Positions 8,675 to 17,124 of a stretch of 64,000 nucleotides of DNA are shown piece after piece; positions within the stretch are counted from its first letter, which is position 1; each line of letters opens with the position of its first letter. Below the pieces are notes generated by a model. It was not told where the DNA came from. It ran no database searches and saw only the letters and a program-made list of their open reading frames with translations. Both the position numbers and the translations under genes were made by a program. The DNA is taken from NCBI GenBank assembly GCA_016938035.1, contig JAFGVK010000181.1:1-64000 (forward strand), read 5' to 3'. The DNA comes from Deltaproteobacteria bacterium (GTDB taxonomy: Bacteria > Myxococcota_A > UBA796 > GCA-2862545).

Positions 8675-10040
8675 CCTCATCCCCGCCCTCGCGCTGGCCC
8701 TCGGACTGGCCGGATGCGCTCCCATCACGCCCGACGCCTGCACCTCGGACGCCCAGTGCGTCGAGGCCTTCGGCTGGGGACACGTCTGTGACGACGAGGC
8801 CACCTGTGCGGCGGTCCAGCCCACCTACGCCTGCGCGGCGGCCTGGCCGGAGGACCTGTGGACCGAGCGGGACGCCCACCGGAACGACCTCGTCATCGGC
8901 GCCCTCGTCGACAGCGAGCGCTATCCCGTCGAGCGCGCCTCGATGCGCCTGGCGGTGGACCAGATCAACGACCTCGGGGGAATCGACGGCCGGGACGTCG
9001 CGCTGGTGGAGTGCGACGTCGCCGCTCTGGATAACCAGGATCACGCGGACGCCATCCAGGGCATCGGCGGGTACCTCACCGGCAGCGTGGGGACTCCGGT
9101 CACCCTCGGGCCGATCTACAGCTCGGACGCCACCGCGCTCCTGGAGGGGACCAGCGAGCTCGTCGCGGTCTCCCCCTCGGCCTCCGGCCTGCTCCTCGAC
9201 GCCGCCCGGACCGAGGCAGCGGCCCAGGTCTGGCGGATGGTCCCCTCCGACCTGAACAACGCCCAGTCCTTCGTCCGCGACATGCTCGCCGAGGGGCTGA
9301 TCTCGCTGGCGATCGTCCACTCGCGGGACGACAACCAGTCGTCCCTCGCCGAGCAGCTGGTGGCCGACCTCGACCTCGCCGGGCTCCGCAGCGAGACCTT
9401 CGACTACGGCTCCGAGACCGAGCGCAACGCCCAGCTGGTCGAGGCGGCCTACGCCAACACCGACGCGGTGGCGCTGCTCTCCGAGGACCCGGACGACTAC
9501 GTCGAGTTCGTCCGCTCCGCCGACACCATAGGCTCCCTCGCCGACCGGGTCCTGTACGTGGGCTCGGGCGCCTACCGGGAGGACTTCCTCACCCAGACCG
9601 AGGGACTCGCCGCGCTGGACCAGGTGCGCGGCGTTCGCCCCGCGCCCCGTGAGGGCGCGGTCGCCGACGTGTTCCGCGCCTCCTACAGCTCCGCCTATGA
9701 CGGGGCGAGCCCGGACGAGGGCTCCTTCGCGGCCCACAGCTACGACGCGGCCTGGATGACCTTCGCCGCGGTGAGCTGGAGCGGGATGCGCTACGGCGCG
9801 CTCAGCGCGACGGGCGTCGCCGAGGGCCTGGGCAGCCTCTCCTTCGGCAGCCCCCTCTCCCTGGGACCCTCCGCCTGGTCGGACCTCACCGAGGTCTTCG
9901 CTGGTGCCGAGACGGTGGACCTAGAGGGCGCCTCCTCCTCAGTCGACATCGACCTGGCCACCCGCGCGGTCCGCGCCCCGGTCGCGGTGTGGATCGTCGG
10001 CGAGGAGGGCTTCGAGGACGTGCGCGAGTTCTCCTTCTGA
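8661..10040 (+). CDS. Lipoprotein of the type 1 periplasmic-binding fold
   Basis: A 459-residue protein. ATG 8661 gives the lipoprotein signal MRGSDLIPALALALGLAGC; the start overlaps the upstream gene by 14 bases. From residue about 75 the pattern IGALVDSERYPVERASMRLA then VDQINDLGGIDGRDVALVEC matches the ligand-binding receptor family (Peripla_BP_6, LivJ-like); VTLGPIYSSDATALLEG and VSPSASG continue that fold. A short Cys-rich segment (residues 25-60) precedes it. There is no ABC permease nearby, so it more likely works as a ligand sensor or binding lipoprotein together with the kinase gene at the start of this run. Ligand unknown; amino acids are usual for the family. Confidence 0.8.
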   Translation: MRGSDLIPALALALGLAGCAPITPDACTSDAQCVEAFGWGHVCDDEATCAAVQPTYACAAAWPEDLWTERDAHRNDLVIGALVDSERYPVERASMRLAVDQINDLGGIDGRDVALVECDVAALDNQDHADAIQGIGGYLTGSVGTPVTLGPIYSSDATALLEGTSELVAVSPSASGLLLDAARTEAAAQVWRMVPSDLNNAQSFVRDMLAEGLISLAIVHSRDDNQSSLAEQLVADLDLAGLRSETFDYGSETERNAQLVEAAYANTDAVALLSEDPDDYVEFVRSADTIGSLADRVLYVGSGAYREDFLTQTEGLAALDQVRGVRPAPREGAVADVFRASYSSAYDGASPDEGSFAAHSYDAAWMTFAAVSWSGMRYGALSATGVAEGLGSLSFGSPLSLGPSAWSDLTEVFAGAETVDLEGASSSVDIDLATRAVRAPVAVWIVGEEGFEDVREFSF

Positions 10041-10061
10041 TCCGATCAGAGCGCACCCACA

Positions 10062-10094
10062 GGGGCCGCCCCGGCGCGGAGACCGGGCGGTCCC
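10062..10094 (+). terminator. Strong GC hairpin after the binding-protein gene
   Basis: GGGGCCGCCCCGG (from 10062) can pair with CCGGGCGGTCCC (to 10094) with one mismatch and one bulge. It follows the stop at 10040 by about 20 bases. There is no T-tract, as is usual in such GC-rich genomes, so it is a candidate end of the 4624-10040 transcript. Confidence 0.4.
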
Positions 10095-10156
10095 GTCACT
10101 CAGACCCCTGACCACCGGTCGCACGGGTGATAGCCCCTCCCCCAGAGGATTCCGCC

Positions 10157-11164
10157 ATGCCTACCAGCCGCAGAGATTTCCTGAAGTACCTCGCCGCGTC
10201 CACCCTGGTCGTCCAGGGCTCCTTCCTGACCGCCTGCGGCCCCAAGGGCGACACCGGCGAGGAGGGCCCCTCGCTGACCTTCGCGGTGCTGACCGACCTG
10301 CACTTCAACAAGAAGGTCGACCACGTCAACAACCAGACCTTCCGCGCCGGGCTCGCCAAGGTCGCGGCGCTCGGCGTCGACCTCGTCCTCCTCACCGGCG
10401 ATCTCCTCGACGAGCTCCCCAGCGACGACCCGGCCTACTACGAGGAGCACACCGACACCGCGCTGCACCACCTCAAGGCCGCCCTCGCCGAGGCGCAGGT
10501 GCCGGTGCTCGCCACCCTGGGCAACCACGACTTCTACCTGGCGGACGGCAGCCTGGGGAACCACACCACCCCGGAATTCGAGGCCCGCCAGGACCTCCTC
10601 CTGGAGCACCTGGGCCTGCCCGCCCCCTGGTACCGCGAGGACCACGGCGGCGTCGCCTTCTACATGCTCTCCTCGATGCAGGCCGACGACCGGGTAGACT
10701 GGGAACCCGGCCTCACCGGGAGCTTCGGCGCGGAGCAGCTCGCCTGGCTGGAGGAGCAGCTCGCGGACGGGGTGCCCGCGGTGCTCGGCTTCCACCACCC
10801 CCTCGCCCTCGACAAGCTCGTCAGCGCGGGCATGGCGAAGTTCTCGTGCATGGAGGTCCCCCGCGACGAGGGCCACTACGAGAAATACGAGGGTGAGCCC
10901 TACGACGGCTGGACCGACCCCATCTACGACATCATCGAGGCACACTCGAGCCAGATCCTGGCGATCTTTGTCGGTCACTCCCACTGGTGGGCCCACGACC
11001 AGTGGGCGGGTGTGCCGGTGATGATGGGGGACTCTAGCGGCAACTCCATCCAGTTCACCGAGAAGGACGGCGAGCCGATGCGCTACCACCTGGGGCGGGT
11101 CTGGCTGGACGAGGGGCGCTTTGAGGTGTGGAACCTCGAGGACATTCCGCTTGAAGAGGGGTGA
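10157..11164 (+). CDS. Tat-exported calcineurin-like metallophosphoesterase
   Basis: A 335-residue protein. ATG 10157 starts a twin-arginine signal (PTSRRDFLKYLAAS) that ends in a cysteine (FLTACG), so it is probably exported folded and may be lipid-anchored. Metal-binding motifs of the family are all there: LTDLHFN (DxH), LTGDLLD (GD), LGNHDFY (GNH[DE]), GFHHPL and GHSHWW (GHxH). Such enzymes hydrolyse phosphomono- or diesters with two metal ions; the true substrate is unknown. The next gene, encoding a violaxanthin de-epoxidase-like protein, starts inside its 3' end, suggesting co-expression. Confidence 0.92.
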   Translation: MPTSRRDFLKYLAASTLVVQGSFLTACGPKGDTGEEGPSLTFAVLTDLHFNKKVDHVNNQTFRAGLAKVAALGVDLVLLTGDLLDELPSDDPAYYEEHTDTALHHLKAALAEAQVPVLATLGNHDFYLADGSLGNHTTPEFEARQDLLLEHLGLPAPWYREDHGGVAFYMLSSMQADDRVDWEPGLTGSFGAEQLAWLEEQLADGVPAVLGFHHPLALDKLVSAGMAKFSCMEVPRDEGHYEKYEGEPYDGWTDPIYDIIEAHSSQILAIFVGHSHWWAHDQWAGVPVMMGDSSGNSIQFTEKDGEPMRYHLGRVWLDEGRFEVWNLEDIPLEEG

Positions 11165-12089
11165 GCGCGCGGCGCGCCGCCTGGGCCTCGCCCCGCTGCT
11201 CCTCCTGGCGGGCCTCGCGACGGGCTGTGGGAGCGCCCGCGACGGGGCTCCGCCCCGCACCCTCGCCTGCGGGATGAGCCACTGCCCAGGCCCCCTCACC
11301 GCCTGTGGGGTGTCGGAGCGCTGTCGCGACACCCTGGACTGCAACCGGCGCTGCTCCGAGGCCCACCCCGACGGCGTGGGGGAGCAGACCTGTCACCTCC
11401 TCTGTCAGCTCGAGGAGGGCGTCGACAGCCGGCCCTACCGCCGGGTGGTGCAGTGCTTCGCGGACCACGCCTGCCTGCCCCGCGCCCCCGAGGGGCTCGA
11501 CGGGGCCTGCCCGGTCACCCCCGAGAACACGGGTTCCATCGTCCCCGTCGAGAGCCTCAGCCAGCTCGAGGGCACCTGGCTGGAGCTGCGGGGGCGCAAC
11601 TGCGGACGCCCAGACTCCACCTGGCAGGGGGGCTACGACCACCTGGGCTGCCGCAGCAGCTCCTGGGTGCCCGCGGGGGGCGACACCTGGTACCACACCT
11701 CCTTCGCCGGGAGCCGTGGCCCAGCCGGCCCCCACCCCTTCCTAGTGGCGGAGCCCGCGGTGGCCCCCGACGGCGGCCTGGAGGTCCACTACCTGAACCC
11801 GCCCCTCACCCCGCAGATCGAGCGGTGGTACGTCCTCTCCCGCCCCGACGACGACTGGATCGCCTACACCTACTGCGGCAGCACCCCCGCCGGCAGCTAC
11901 GCTGGCGCGAACATCATCACCCGCTCGGGCGTGTCCGCAGGCGCCGACATCCCCGCGGAGATCGCCGAGGCGATGCGCGAGGACCTCGCCCGCTTCGGCC
12001 TCGCCTGGGTGGATTTCTGTGACATCGACCACCGGGGCTGCGCGCCGCCCCGCGCTCGGGCAGAGGTCCTGCAGCGCGTGGCCGACTGA
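11151..12089 (+). CDS. Violaxanthin de-epoxidase (VDE)-like lipoprotein
   Basis: A 312-residue protein with start TTG 11151 (an alternative TTG is at 11121); both give a signal peptide ending LAGLATGC, a lipobox. Residues about 40-115 form a Cys-rich domain whose spacing equals that of plant VDE: C-x4-C-x6-C-x5-C-x5-C-x3-C, then C-x3-C, then two more Cys before a Pro. Next comes a lipocalin-like domain: GTWLELRGRNC near the start, then ERWYVLSRPDDDWIAYTYC and SYAGANIITRSG, matching the VDE blocks DDWYILSS..., DYIFVYY and GGAVVYTRSS. The Glu-rich C-terminal tail of plant VDE is missing. Plant VDE removes epoxides from violaxanthin using ascorbate in the acidic thylakoid lumen. Here the protein should sit in the periplasm or envelope. 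Substrate unknown; no carotenoid genes are in the window. Confidence 0.85.
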   Translation: MKRGERAARRLGLAPLLLLAGLATGCGSARDGAPPRTLACGMSHCPGPLTACGVSERCRDTLDCNRRCSEAHPDGVGEQTCHLLCQLEEGVDSRPYRRVVQCFADHACLPRAPEGLDGACPVTPENTGSIVPVESLSQLEGTWLELRGRNCGRPDSTWQGGYDHLGCRSSSWVPAGGDTWYHTSFAGSRGPAGPHPFLVAEPAVAPDGGLEVHYLNPPLTPQIERWYVLSRPDDDWIAYTYCGSTPAGSYAGANIITRSGVSAGADIPAEIAEAMREDLARFGLAWVDFCDIDHRGCAPPRARAEVLQRVAD

Positions 12090-12094
12090 GGGGC

Positions 12095-12928
12095 ATGAAG
12101 CACTCCCTGATCCTGGTGGTCCTGCTCTTGAGCTGTGGCGATCCCGCCCTGCCGTGGCCGTCCTCTCCGGTTCACCCGGAGCTAATCGGCGAGCCGGCGC
12201 GCCTGGCCGACCGAGGAGCGGCCCTCCAGCGCCTCGCCGGCCGCTACGGGCACTACGACGTGGTCGCCTACGAGGAGGTCCTGCGGGGGGCGCCGATGCG
12301 GACCTTTGTGATCTCCTACGGCATCACCGAGCTGATCCGCGAGGGGGACACGCTCCTCCAGCGCGACCGCTTCTGCCACGCCGAGCACCGCATCAACCGG
12401 GCGGGGATGCGCTCGTGGATGGAGGACGCTGCGGTTCGGGCCATCGTGCCCCCGGATCAGCCGGTGAGGCTGCGGGAGGAGGCGGGCCGCTGGTCACTCC
12501 ACCGCCCCGCCACCCCGACCCTCATCGGCGTGCGCGGCGACCCCTCACAGCCCCTGCCCGAGCGGCGGCGCGACCTCGACACCGTGGACGCAGACGGCGA
12601 CGGACGACCCGGTATCACCGTGCACCTGGAGGTCGAGCCGGGCCTGCGCGGCCGCGTCTGGATGGCCCGCCGGGAGATCTTTGAGGCCCACCTCACCCCG
12701 CTGGCCGACGGCCGCCTGGTGGGGCACGTGGAGGACCGCTCCGAGCAGCGCACCCTGGGGGCCTCGTCGCCGCTGTTCGCCGCAGAGGCCGATCCGCACC
12801 AGGTGGAAGACCCGGGCCTCAGCCCGCTGCTGCTGGTGCCCCTGCCTGACGAGGTGGACGGCTGTGACGCGCTGATGGCGCGGGCGGGGGAGCTATTTCC
12901 GGAGGCGCCAGGGTTCCTGGGGGACTGA
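12095..12928 (+). CDS. Lipoprotein of unknown function
   Basis: A 277-residue protein with a very short lipoprotein signal (MKHSLILVVLLLSC). It begins 5 bases after the VDE-like gene, so the two are almost certainly co-transcribed. The body holds CHAEHRINRAGMRSW, an EF-hand-like calcium loop DTVDADGDGRPG near residue 170, and a mixed beta-rich C-terminal half. I do not recognise a family. A partner role for the VDE-like lipoprotein is inferred from position only. Confidence 0.65.
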   Translation: MKHSLILVVLLLSCGDPALPWPSSPVHPELIGEPARLADRGAALQRLAGRYGHYDVVAYEEVLRGAPMRTFVISYGITELIREGDTLLQRDRFCHAEHRINRAGMRSWMEDAAVRAIVPPDQPVRLREEAGRWSLHRPATPTLIGVRGDPSQPLPERRRDLDTVDADGDGRPGITVHLEVEPGLRGRVWMARREIFEAHLTPLADGRLVGHVEDRSEQRTLGASSPLFAAEADPHQVEDPGLSPLLLVPLPDEVDGCDALMARAGELFPEAPGFLGD

Positions 12929-13014
12929 GACCCAATCCTCGGCGCGCACGGAATCGCCCCCAGCAGGCTTCGTCGGTCGGCCCTGACGTAGGAGGGGCTA
13001 CGCCTGCGTGGTAC

Positions 13015-13222
13015 CGATTCGCTGGCCTCTCGACGCGTGTCCTTGTTCCTAGGCTCGTCGCGTACAAAAGTACCCTTCCTCCTTAGGGAACGGCGGCCAC
13101 ACGCCGACACGCCTTGCGACGCGGCGCCCGTTTGCGTTCTAGAGGATTCTACGAGCAACTTCATTAGGTTGTTCCTTTGGACTGATGAAGCACACCCTGT
13201 GAGACTGTCCGCCGGACTGACC
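13015..13222 (-). repeat. Dispersed intergenic repeat, copy A
   Basis: The reverse strand matches the copies at 19811-20170, 50033-50168 and 53454-53660. Shared blocks include GACAGTCTCACAGG, GAAGTTGCTCGT, GGGCGCC, GTGGCCGCCGTTCC, ACTTTTGTACGC, GAACAAGGAC and GAGAGGCCAGCGAA. It is locally less GC-rich than the genes and has no reading frame shared by all copies. Confidence 0.75.
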
Positions 13223-13617
13223 CCTGCCGCCTGCGTCCTCCCCCCTCACGGCACGCGCGCCACCGAGCCGCTCGATCTGGCTCTGGAATGCACCCTGTCA
13301 GGGGCCCCGCCGGTGTTCCGATGGCCTCGGGACCCCAGTGCCACCGGGAGCCTGCGTCTGAACCCCGCAGGGACCACTGCCTCAGCATCGCCCGTGTCCG
13401 CAAGTGTCCCCCTCACCGGGAGGCTCTGCCCCTCTCAAGGTGTGTCTCCCTCGTGTGGGGAGGTGATGGTCAAGACGGCCAGTGGCCCACACACACGCCC
13501 CCCACCTCCAATCAGCCCGCTCTCTCCCACCTCAACGGCCCCCCCGTGCGCGCCGCCGTAGCCGGGGTTACGTCAGGGCATCCGGAACCCCTCGCTGACC
13601 CGCCCACGGAGGCCGAG
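13223..13617. other. Non-coding stretch upstream of the S9 peptidase gene
   Basis: About 400 bases with no supported gene. The forward frame of the peptidase stays open here but its sequence is compositionally unlike protein and contains no recognisable domain, so I place the gene start at 13618. The region should hold the promoter of the five-gene operon; no clear -35/-10 pair was seen. Confidence 0.5.
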
Positions 13618-15681
13618 ATGACCCGCTCCCTGCAGTTCGAAGACCTGATGAAGATCCGGCGCCTGTCCGGCGCGGCGGTCTCCCCCGACGGACGGAAGCT
13701 GGTCTTCGTGGCGGCCACCCACGATCACGTGGAGAACAAGGTCCGGCGGACCCTGTGGATGGCGGACCACCACGCTAAGACCGAGGTGGAGCTGACCCCT
13801 GGCCCCGGCAACCACCACTCGCCCGCCTTCTCCCCGGACGGGCGTCACCTGGCCTTTGTCTCATCGCGGGACGGCGAGAGCCAGCTCTGGCTGCTCCCCA
13901 CCGCCGGGGGCGAGGCTAGGCGCCTCACCAACGGGGTCGGCGGCTCCAGCCAGCCGGTGTGGTCCCCTGACGGCACCAGGATCGCCTTCGCGCGCCAGGT
14001 GGTGGTGTCCCCTCACCTGCGCACCAACCAGGTGGAGAGCGTAGAGCCCACCCAGGCCCAGGTGTACGGGCTGGTCAACCCCAAGTCGTCCGCCCGCCTG
14101 GAGACCGCCCTGCTGTACCGCCACTGGGACGGTTGGCGCTCGATGCGCCGCAACCACATCTTCATCGTCGATGTCGAGACCGGGGACATGGTAGACCTCA
14201 CCCCCGGGGACCACGACGCGCCGCCCATCGCCCTGGAGACTGGGCGCGACTTCGCCTTCTCGCCCGATGGCACCCAGCTCGCCTTCGCGATGAACCCCGA
14301 CCAGGAGGTGGCCCGGTCCACCAACAACGCGATCTGGTTGCTGCCCCTGATGGGGGTGGACCCCGCCGGGGAGGCGCGCTGCGTCTCGATCAACGAGGCC
14401 TGGGACGGAGCCCCCACCTTCTCGCCCAACGGGCGCTACCTGGCGTGGCTGGGGATGGACAAGCCGGTCCACGAGGCCGACAAGACCAGGGTGCGGCTCC
14501 TCGACCTGCAGAGCGGCGAGGTCACCACCTACCTCGACGCCTTCGACCGCAGCCCCCACGAGCTCGCCTGGCAGGGCGACGACCTCGTCTTCATCGCTCA
14601 GGACCGCGGACGCCAGTCCGTCTACCGCCTCAGCCTCCCCTCGGGGGCGATCCGGCAGCTCACCCTCGGCACCCACAACAGCGGCCTGCTCCCCGTTCCC
14701 GGGAGCCAGGCGCTGATCGTGGGGCGCCAGAGCGCCAGCGAGCCGCTCGACTACTTCCTGCTGCTCCCCGGCGAGGGGATCGAGCCCTTCCTAGGCTCCG
14801 GGCCGCTCCCCGCCGACCTCCCCGCGGACGCAGGCGCGCGCTCGATGCGGCTCACCAACAGCCGCCGCGGGGTCGCGGATCTGACCCTCAACCCGCTGGA
14901 GGAGTTCTGGTACCGCGGTGCCGATGACACCCCCCTCCACGGCTACCTGCTCAAGCCCCCCGGCTTTGACCCCGACAAGACCTATCCCCTGGTCCTCCTC
15001 ATCCACGGCGGCCCCCAAGGCGCCTTCTCGGACGATTTCCACTACCGCTGGAACTACCAAATGTTCGCGGCGCGCGGCGCGGTGGTGGCCACGGTCAACC
15101 CCCGCGGCTCCACAGGCTACGGGCAGCAGCTCACCGACCAGATCTCAGGCGACTGGGGCGGGAGGGCCTATGTCGACGTGATGAACGGTGTAGACGCCAT
15201 CCTTGCGCAGTTCCCCTTCGTCGACCCGGACCGGCTGGGGGCGGCGGGGGCCAGCTTCGGCGGCTTCATGGTCAACTGGATCCTGGGGCACTCCGACCGC
15301 TTCAAGGCCCTGGTGAGCCACGACGGGATCTTCAACTCCGAGAATATGGCCTACACCACCGAGGAGCTGTGGTTCGAGGAGGTGGAGCACGGCGGCCTCC
15401 CCCACGTCCACCGCGCCTCCCACCAGGCCTTCTCGCCCCACCTGTTCGTGGACAACTTCAAGACGCCCACCCTGGTCATCCACGGGGAGCAGGACTTCCG
15501 CTGCCCGATCTCTGAGGGCATGGGCCTGTTTACCGCCCTGCAGGTGAAGGGGGTGCCCTCGAAGTTCCTCTACTTCCCCGACGAGGGCCACTGGGTCATG
15601 AACCCGGCCAACGCCCACGTGTGGTACCACGAGGTGGTCGGGTGGCTGATGGGGTGGCTCGAAGCCCCCCACAGGAGCTAG
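13618..15681 (+). CDS. S9 family prolyl oligopeptidase / acylaminoacyl peptidase
   Basis: A 687-residue protein, the usual size for the family. The N-terminal half is a beta-propeller with PD40-type repeats (AVSPDGRKLVFVA, AFSPDGRHLAFVSSRDG, VWSPDGTRIAFAR, AFSPDGTQLAFAM). The C-terminal alpha/beta hydrolase has the nucleophile motif GASFGGF near residue 545, the acid in HGEQDFRCP and the histidine in DEGHWV. It cleaves short peptides, the propeller keeping larger proteins out. There is no signal peptide, so it is probably cytosolic. ATG 13618 follows a GGAGGCCGAG ribosome binding site. It is the first gene of a tight operon (3-base gap to the next). Confidence 0.93.
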   Translation: MTRSLQFEDLMKIRRLSGAAVSPDGRKLVFVAATHDHVENKVRRTLWMADHHAKTEVELTPGPGNHHSPAFSPDGRHLAFVSSRDGESQLWLLPTAGGEARRLTNGVGGSSQPVWSPDGTRIAFARQVVVSPHLRTNQVESVEPTQAQVYGLVNPKSSARLETALLYRHWDGWRSMRRNHIFIVDVETGDMVDLTPGDHDAPPIALETGRDFAFSPDGTQLAFAMNPDQEVARSTNNAIWLLPLMGVDPAGEARCVSINEAWDGAPTFSPNGRYLAWLGMDKPVHEADKTRVRLLDLQSGEVTTYLDAFDRSPHELAWQGDDLVFIAQDRGRQSVYRLSLPSGAIRQLTLGTHNSGLLPVPGSQALIVGRQSASEPLDYFLLLPGEGIEPFLGSGPLPADLPADAGARSMRLTNSRRGVADLTLNPLEEFWYRGADDTPLHGYLLKPPGFDPDKTYPLVLLIHGGPQGAFSDDFHYRWNYQMFAARGAVVATVNPRGSTGYGQQLTDQISGDWGGRAYVDVMNGVDAILAQFPFVDPDRLGAAGASFGGFMVNWILGHSDRFKALVSHDGIFNSENMAYTTEELWFEEVEHGGLPHVHRASHQAFSPHLFVDNFKTPTLVIHGEQDFRCPISEGMGLFTALQVKGVPSKFLYFPDEGHWVMNPANAHVWYHEVVGWLMGWLEAPHRS

Positions 15682-15684
15682 CCT

Positions 15685-17124
15685 ATGCGCGACGCGACGA
15701 CCTGCGACGTGGCGATCATCGGCGGCGGAATCGTCGGCTGCATGATCGCGCGGGAGCTGTCCCGCTACCGGCTCAAGGTGGTGCTGGTGGAGAAGGAGGC
15801 GGAGGTGGGGTTCGGTACCACCAAGACCAACTCCGGCATCATCCACCCGGGCCACCACACCACCCTCGACACCCTCAAGGGGCGCCTGGTGGTGAAGGGC
15901 AACCAGCTCTATGACACGCTCCAGGCAGAGCTGGGCTTCGGCTTCCGCCGCATCGGCGAGCTGGTTGTGGCCCGCACCGAGGAGGAGGTGGGCGTGCTCC
16001 GCGAGATGGAGGAGCTCGCGCACCAGAAGGGCGTCCCCGTAGAGATGTGGGACCAGGCCCGCCTGCGGCGCGAGGAGCCAAACCTGTCGCGCGAGCTGAT
16101 CGCCGCGCTGTTCGCCCCTACGGCCGGGGTGATCAACCCCTACGAGCTGGCCTTCGCCACGATAGAGAGCGCGGTGCTCAACGGGGTGGAGCTGTGGGTG
16201 GACGCCCTGGTGACGGCGATCGATCCGGTGGATGGCGGCCTGCGGGTCACCACCAGGGACGGGGAGCTGACCGCTCACACGGTGGTCAACGCCGCAGGGG
16301 TGTTCTCTGACAGGGTCGCCGCGATGGTTGGCGCCGACACCTTCCGCATCCTCCCGCGCAAGGGCGAGGAGTACATGCTCGACGGGCGCCTCAAGGGGCT
16401 GGTCCGGCGGCTGGTGTTCCCGGTCCCCAACAAGGTGTCCAAGGGGACGCTGATCATCCCCACCTACGACGGCACCATCATGGTGGGCCCCACCGCCATA
16501 GACACCGACGACCGCCACGACGTCTCCACCTCCCCCGAGGGGGCGCGGCAGATCTTCGACCTGGTGCGGGGCCTGTGCCCCTCGATCTCCGAGCGCGACA
16601 CCATCTCGGAATTCGCCGGGCTGCGGGCCGCGTCGGACACCGGCGACTTTATCATCGGCCGCACCGCGGTCCCCGGCTTCTACAACGCCGCGGGGATCCA
16701 GTCTCCGGGCCTGACGGCGGCCCCCGCCATCGCCCTGTACCTGATCCAGCAGATGGGTGAGGACGGGCTGGCCCTGGTGGAGAAGGAGCGCTGGGAGCCG
16801 CAGGTGGAGCACCCTGTGCGCTTCGCCCAGCGGTCGGTGGAGGAGCAGCGCGCGCTGGTGGAGGCTGACCCCGCCCACGGCAGGGTGGTCTGCCGCTGCG
16901 AGCTGGTCACCGAGGCTGAGGTCCGCGCGGCCATCGCCCACGGCGCCCGCACCGTCGACGGGGTGAAGTTCCGCACCCGCACCGGCATGGGCAGGTGCCA
17001 GGGCGGCTTCTGCACCACCAGGGTGATGGAGCTGCTCCAGGAGGAGCTGGACATCCCCTTCCACAGCCTCACCAAGCGCGGCGGCGGCTCGTGGATGGTG
17101 ACCCCCATGGGCGAGGAGGCCTAG
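15685..17124 (+). CDS. GlpA-like FAD-dependent oxidoreductase with BFD-type [2Fe-2S] domain
   Basis: A 479-residue DAO-family flavoprotein. The dinucleotide-binding motif IIGGGIVGCMIAREL is at residues 9-23, and FGTTKTNSGIIHPGHH fits the GlpA/LhgO class. The C-terminal part has the BFD-like cluster ligands CRC (about 403, 405) and CQGGFC (about 438, 443). Similar proteins oxidise glycerol-3-phosphate or 2-hydroxy acids. With the next two genes it forms a conserved triad (GlpA-like, GlpB-like, DUF1667) known from Thermotoga and clostridia. Substrate is uncertain; glycerol-3-phosphate is only one option. It starts 3 bases after the peptidase stop. Confidence 0.9.
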   Translation: MRDATTCDVAIIGGGIVGCMIARELSRYRLKVVLVEKEAEVGFGTTKTNSGIIHPGHHTTLDTLKGRLVVKGNQLYDTLQAELGFGFRRIGELVVARTEEEVGVLREMEELAHQKGVPVEMWDQARLRREEPNLSRELIAALFAPTAGVINPYELAFATIESAVLNGVELWVDALVTAIDPVDGGLRVTTRDGELTAHTVVNAAGVFSDRVAAMVGADTFRILPRKGEEYMLDGRLKGLVRRLVFPVPNKVSKGTLIIPTYDGTIMVGPTAIDTDDRHDVSTSPEGARQIFDLVRGLCPSISERDTISEFAGLRAASDTGDFIIGRTAVPGFYNAAGIQSPGLTAAPAIALYLIQQMGEDGLALVEKERWEPQVEHPVRFAQRSVEEQRALVEADPAHGRVVCRCELVTEAEVRAAIAHGARTVDGVKFRTRTGMGRCQGGFCTTRVMELLQEELDIPFHSLTKRGGGSWMVTPMGEEA

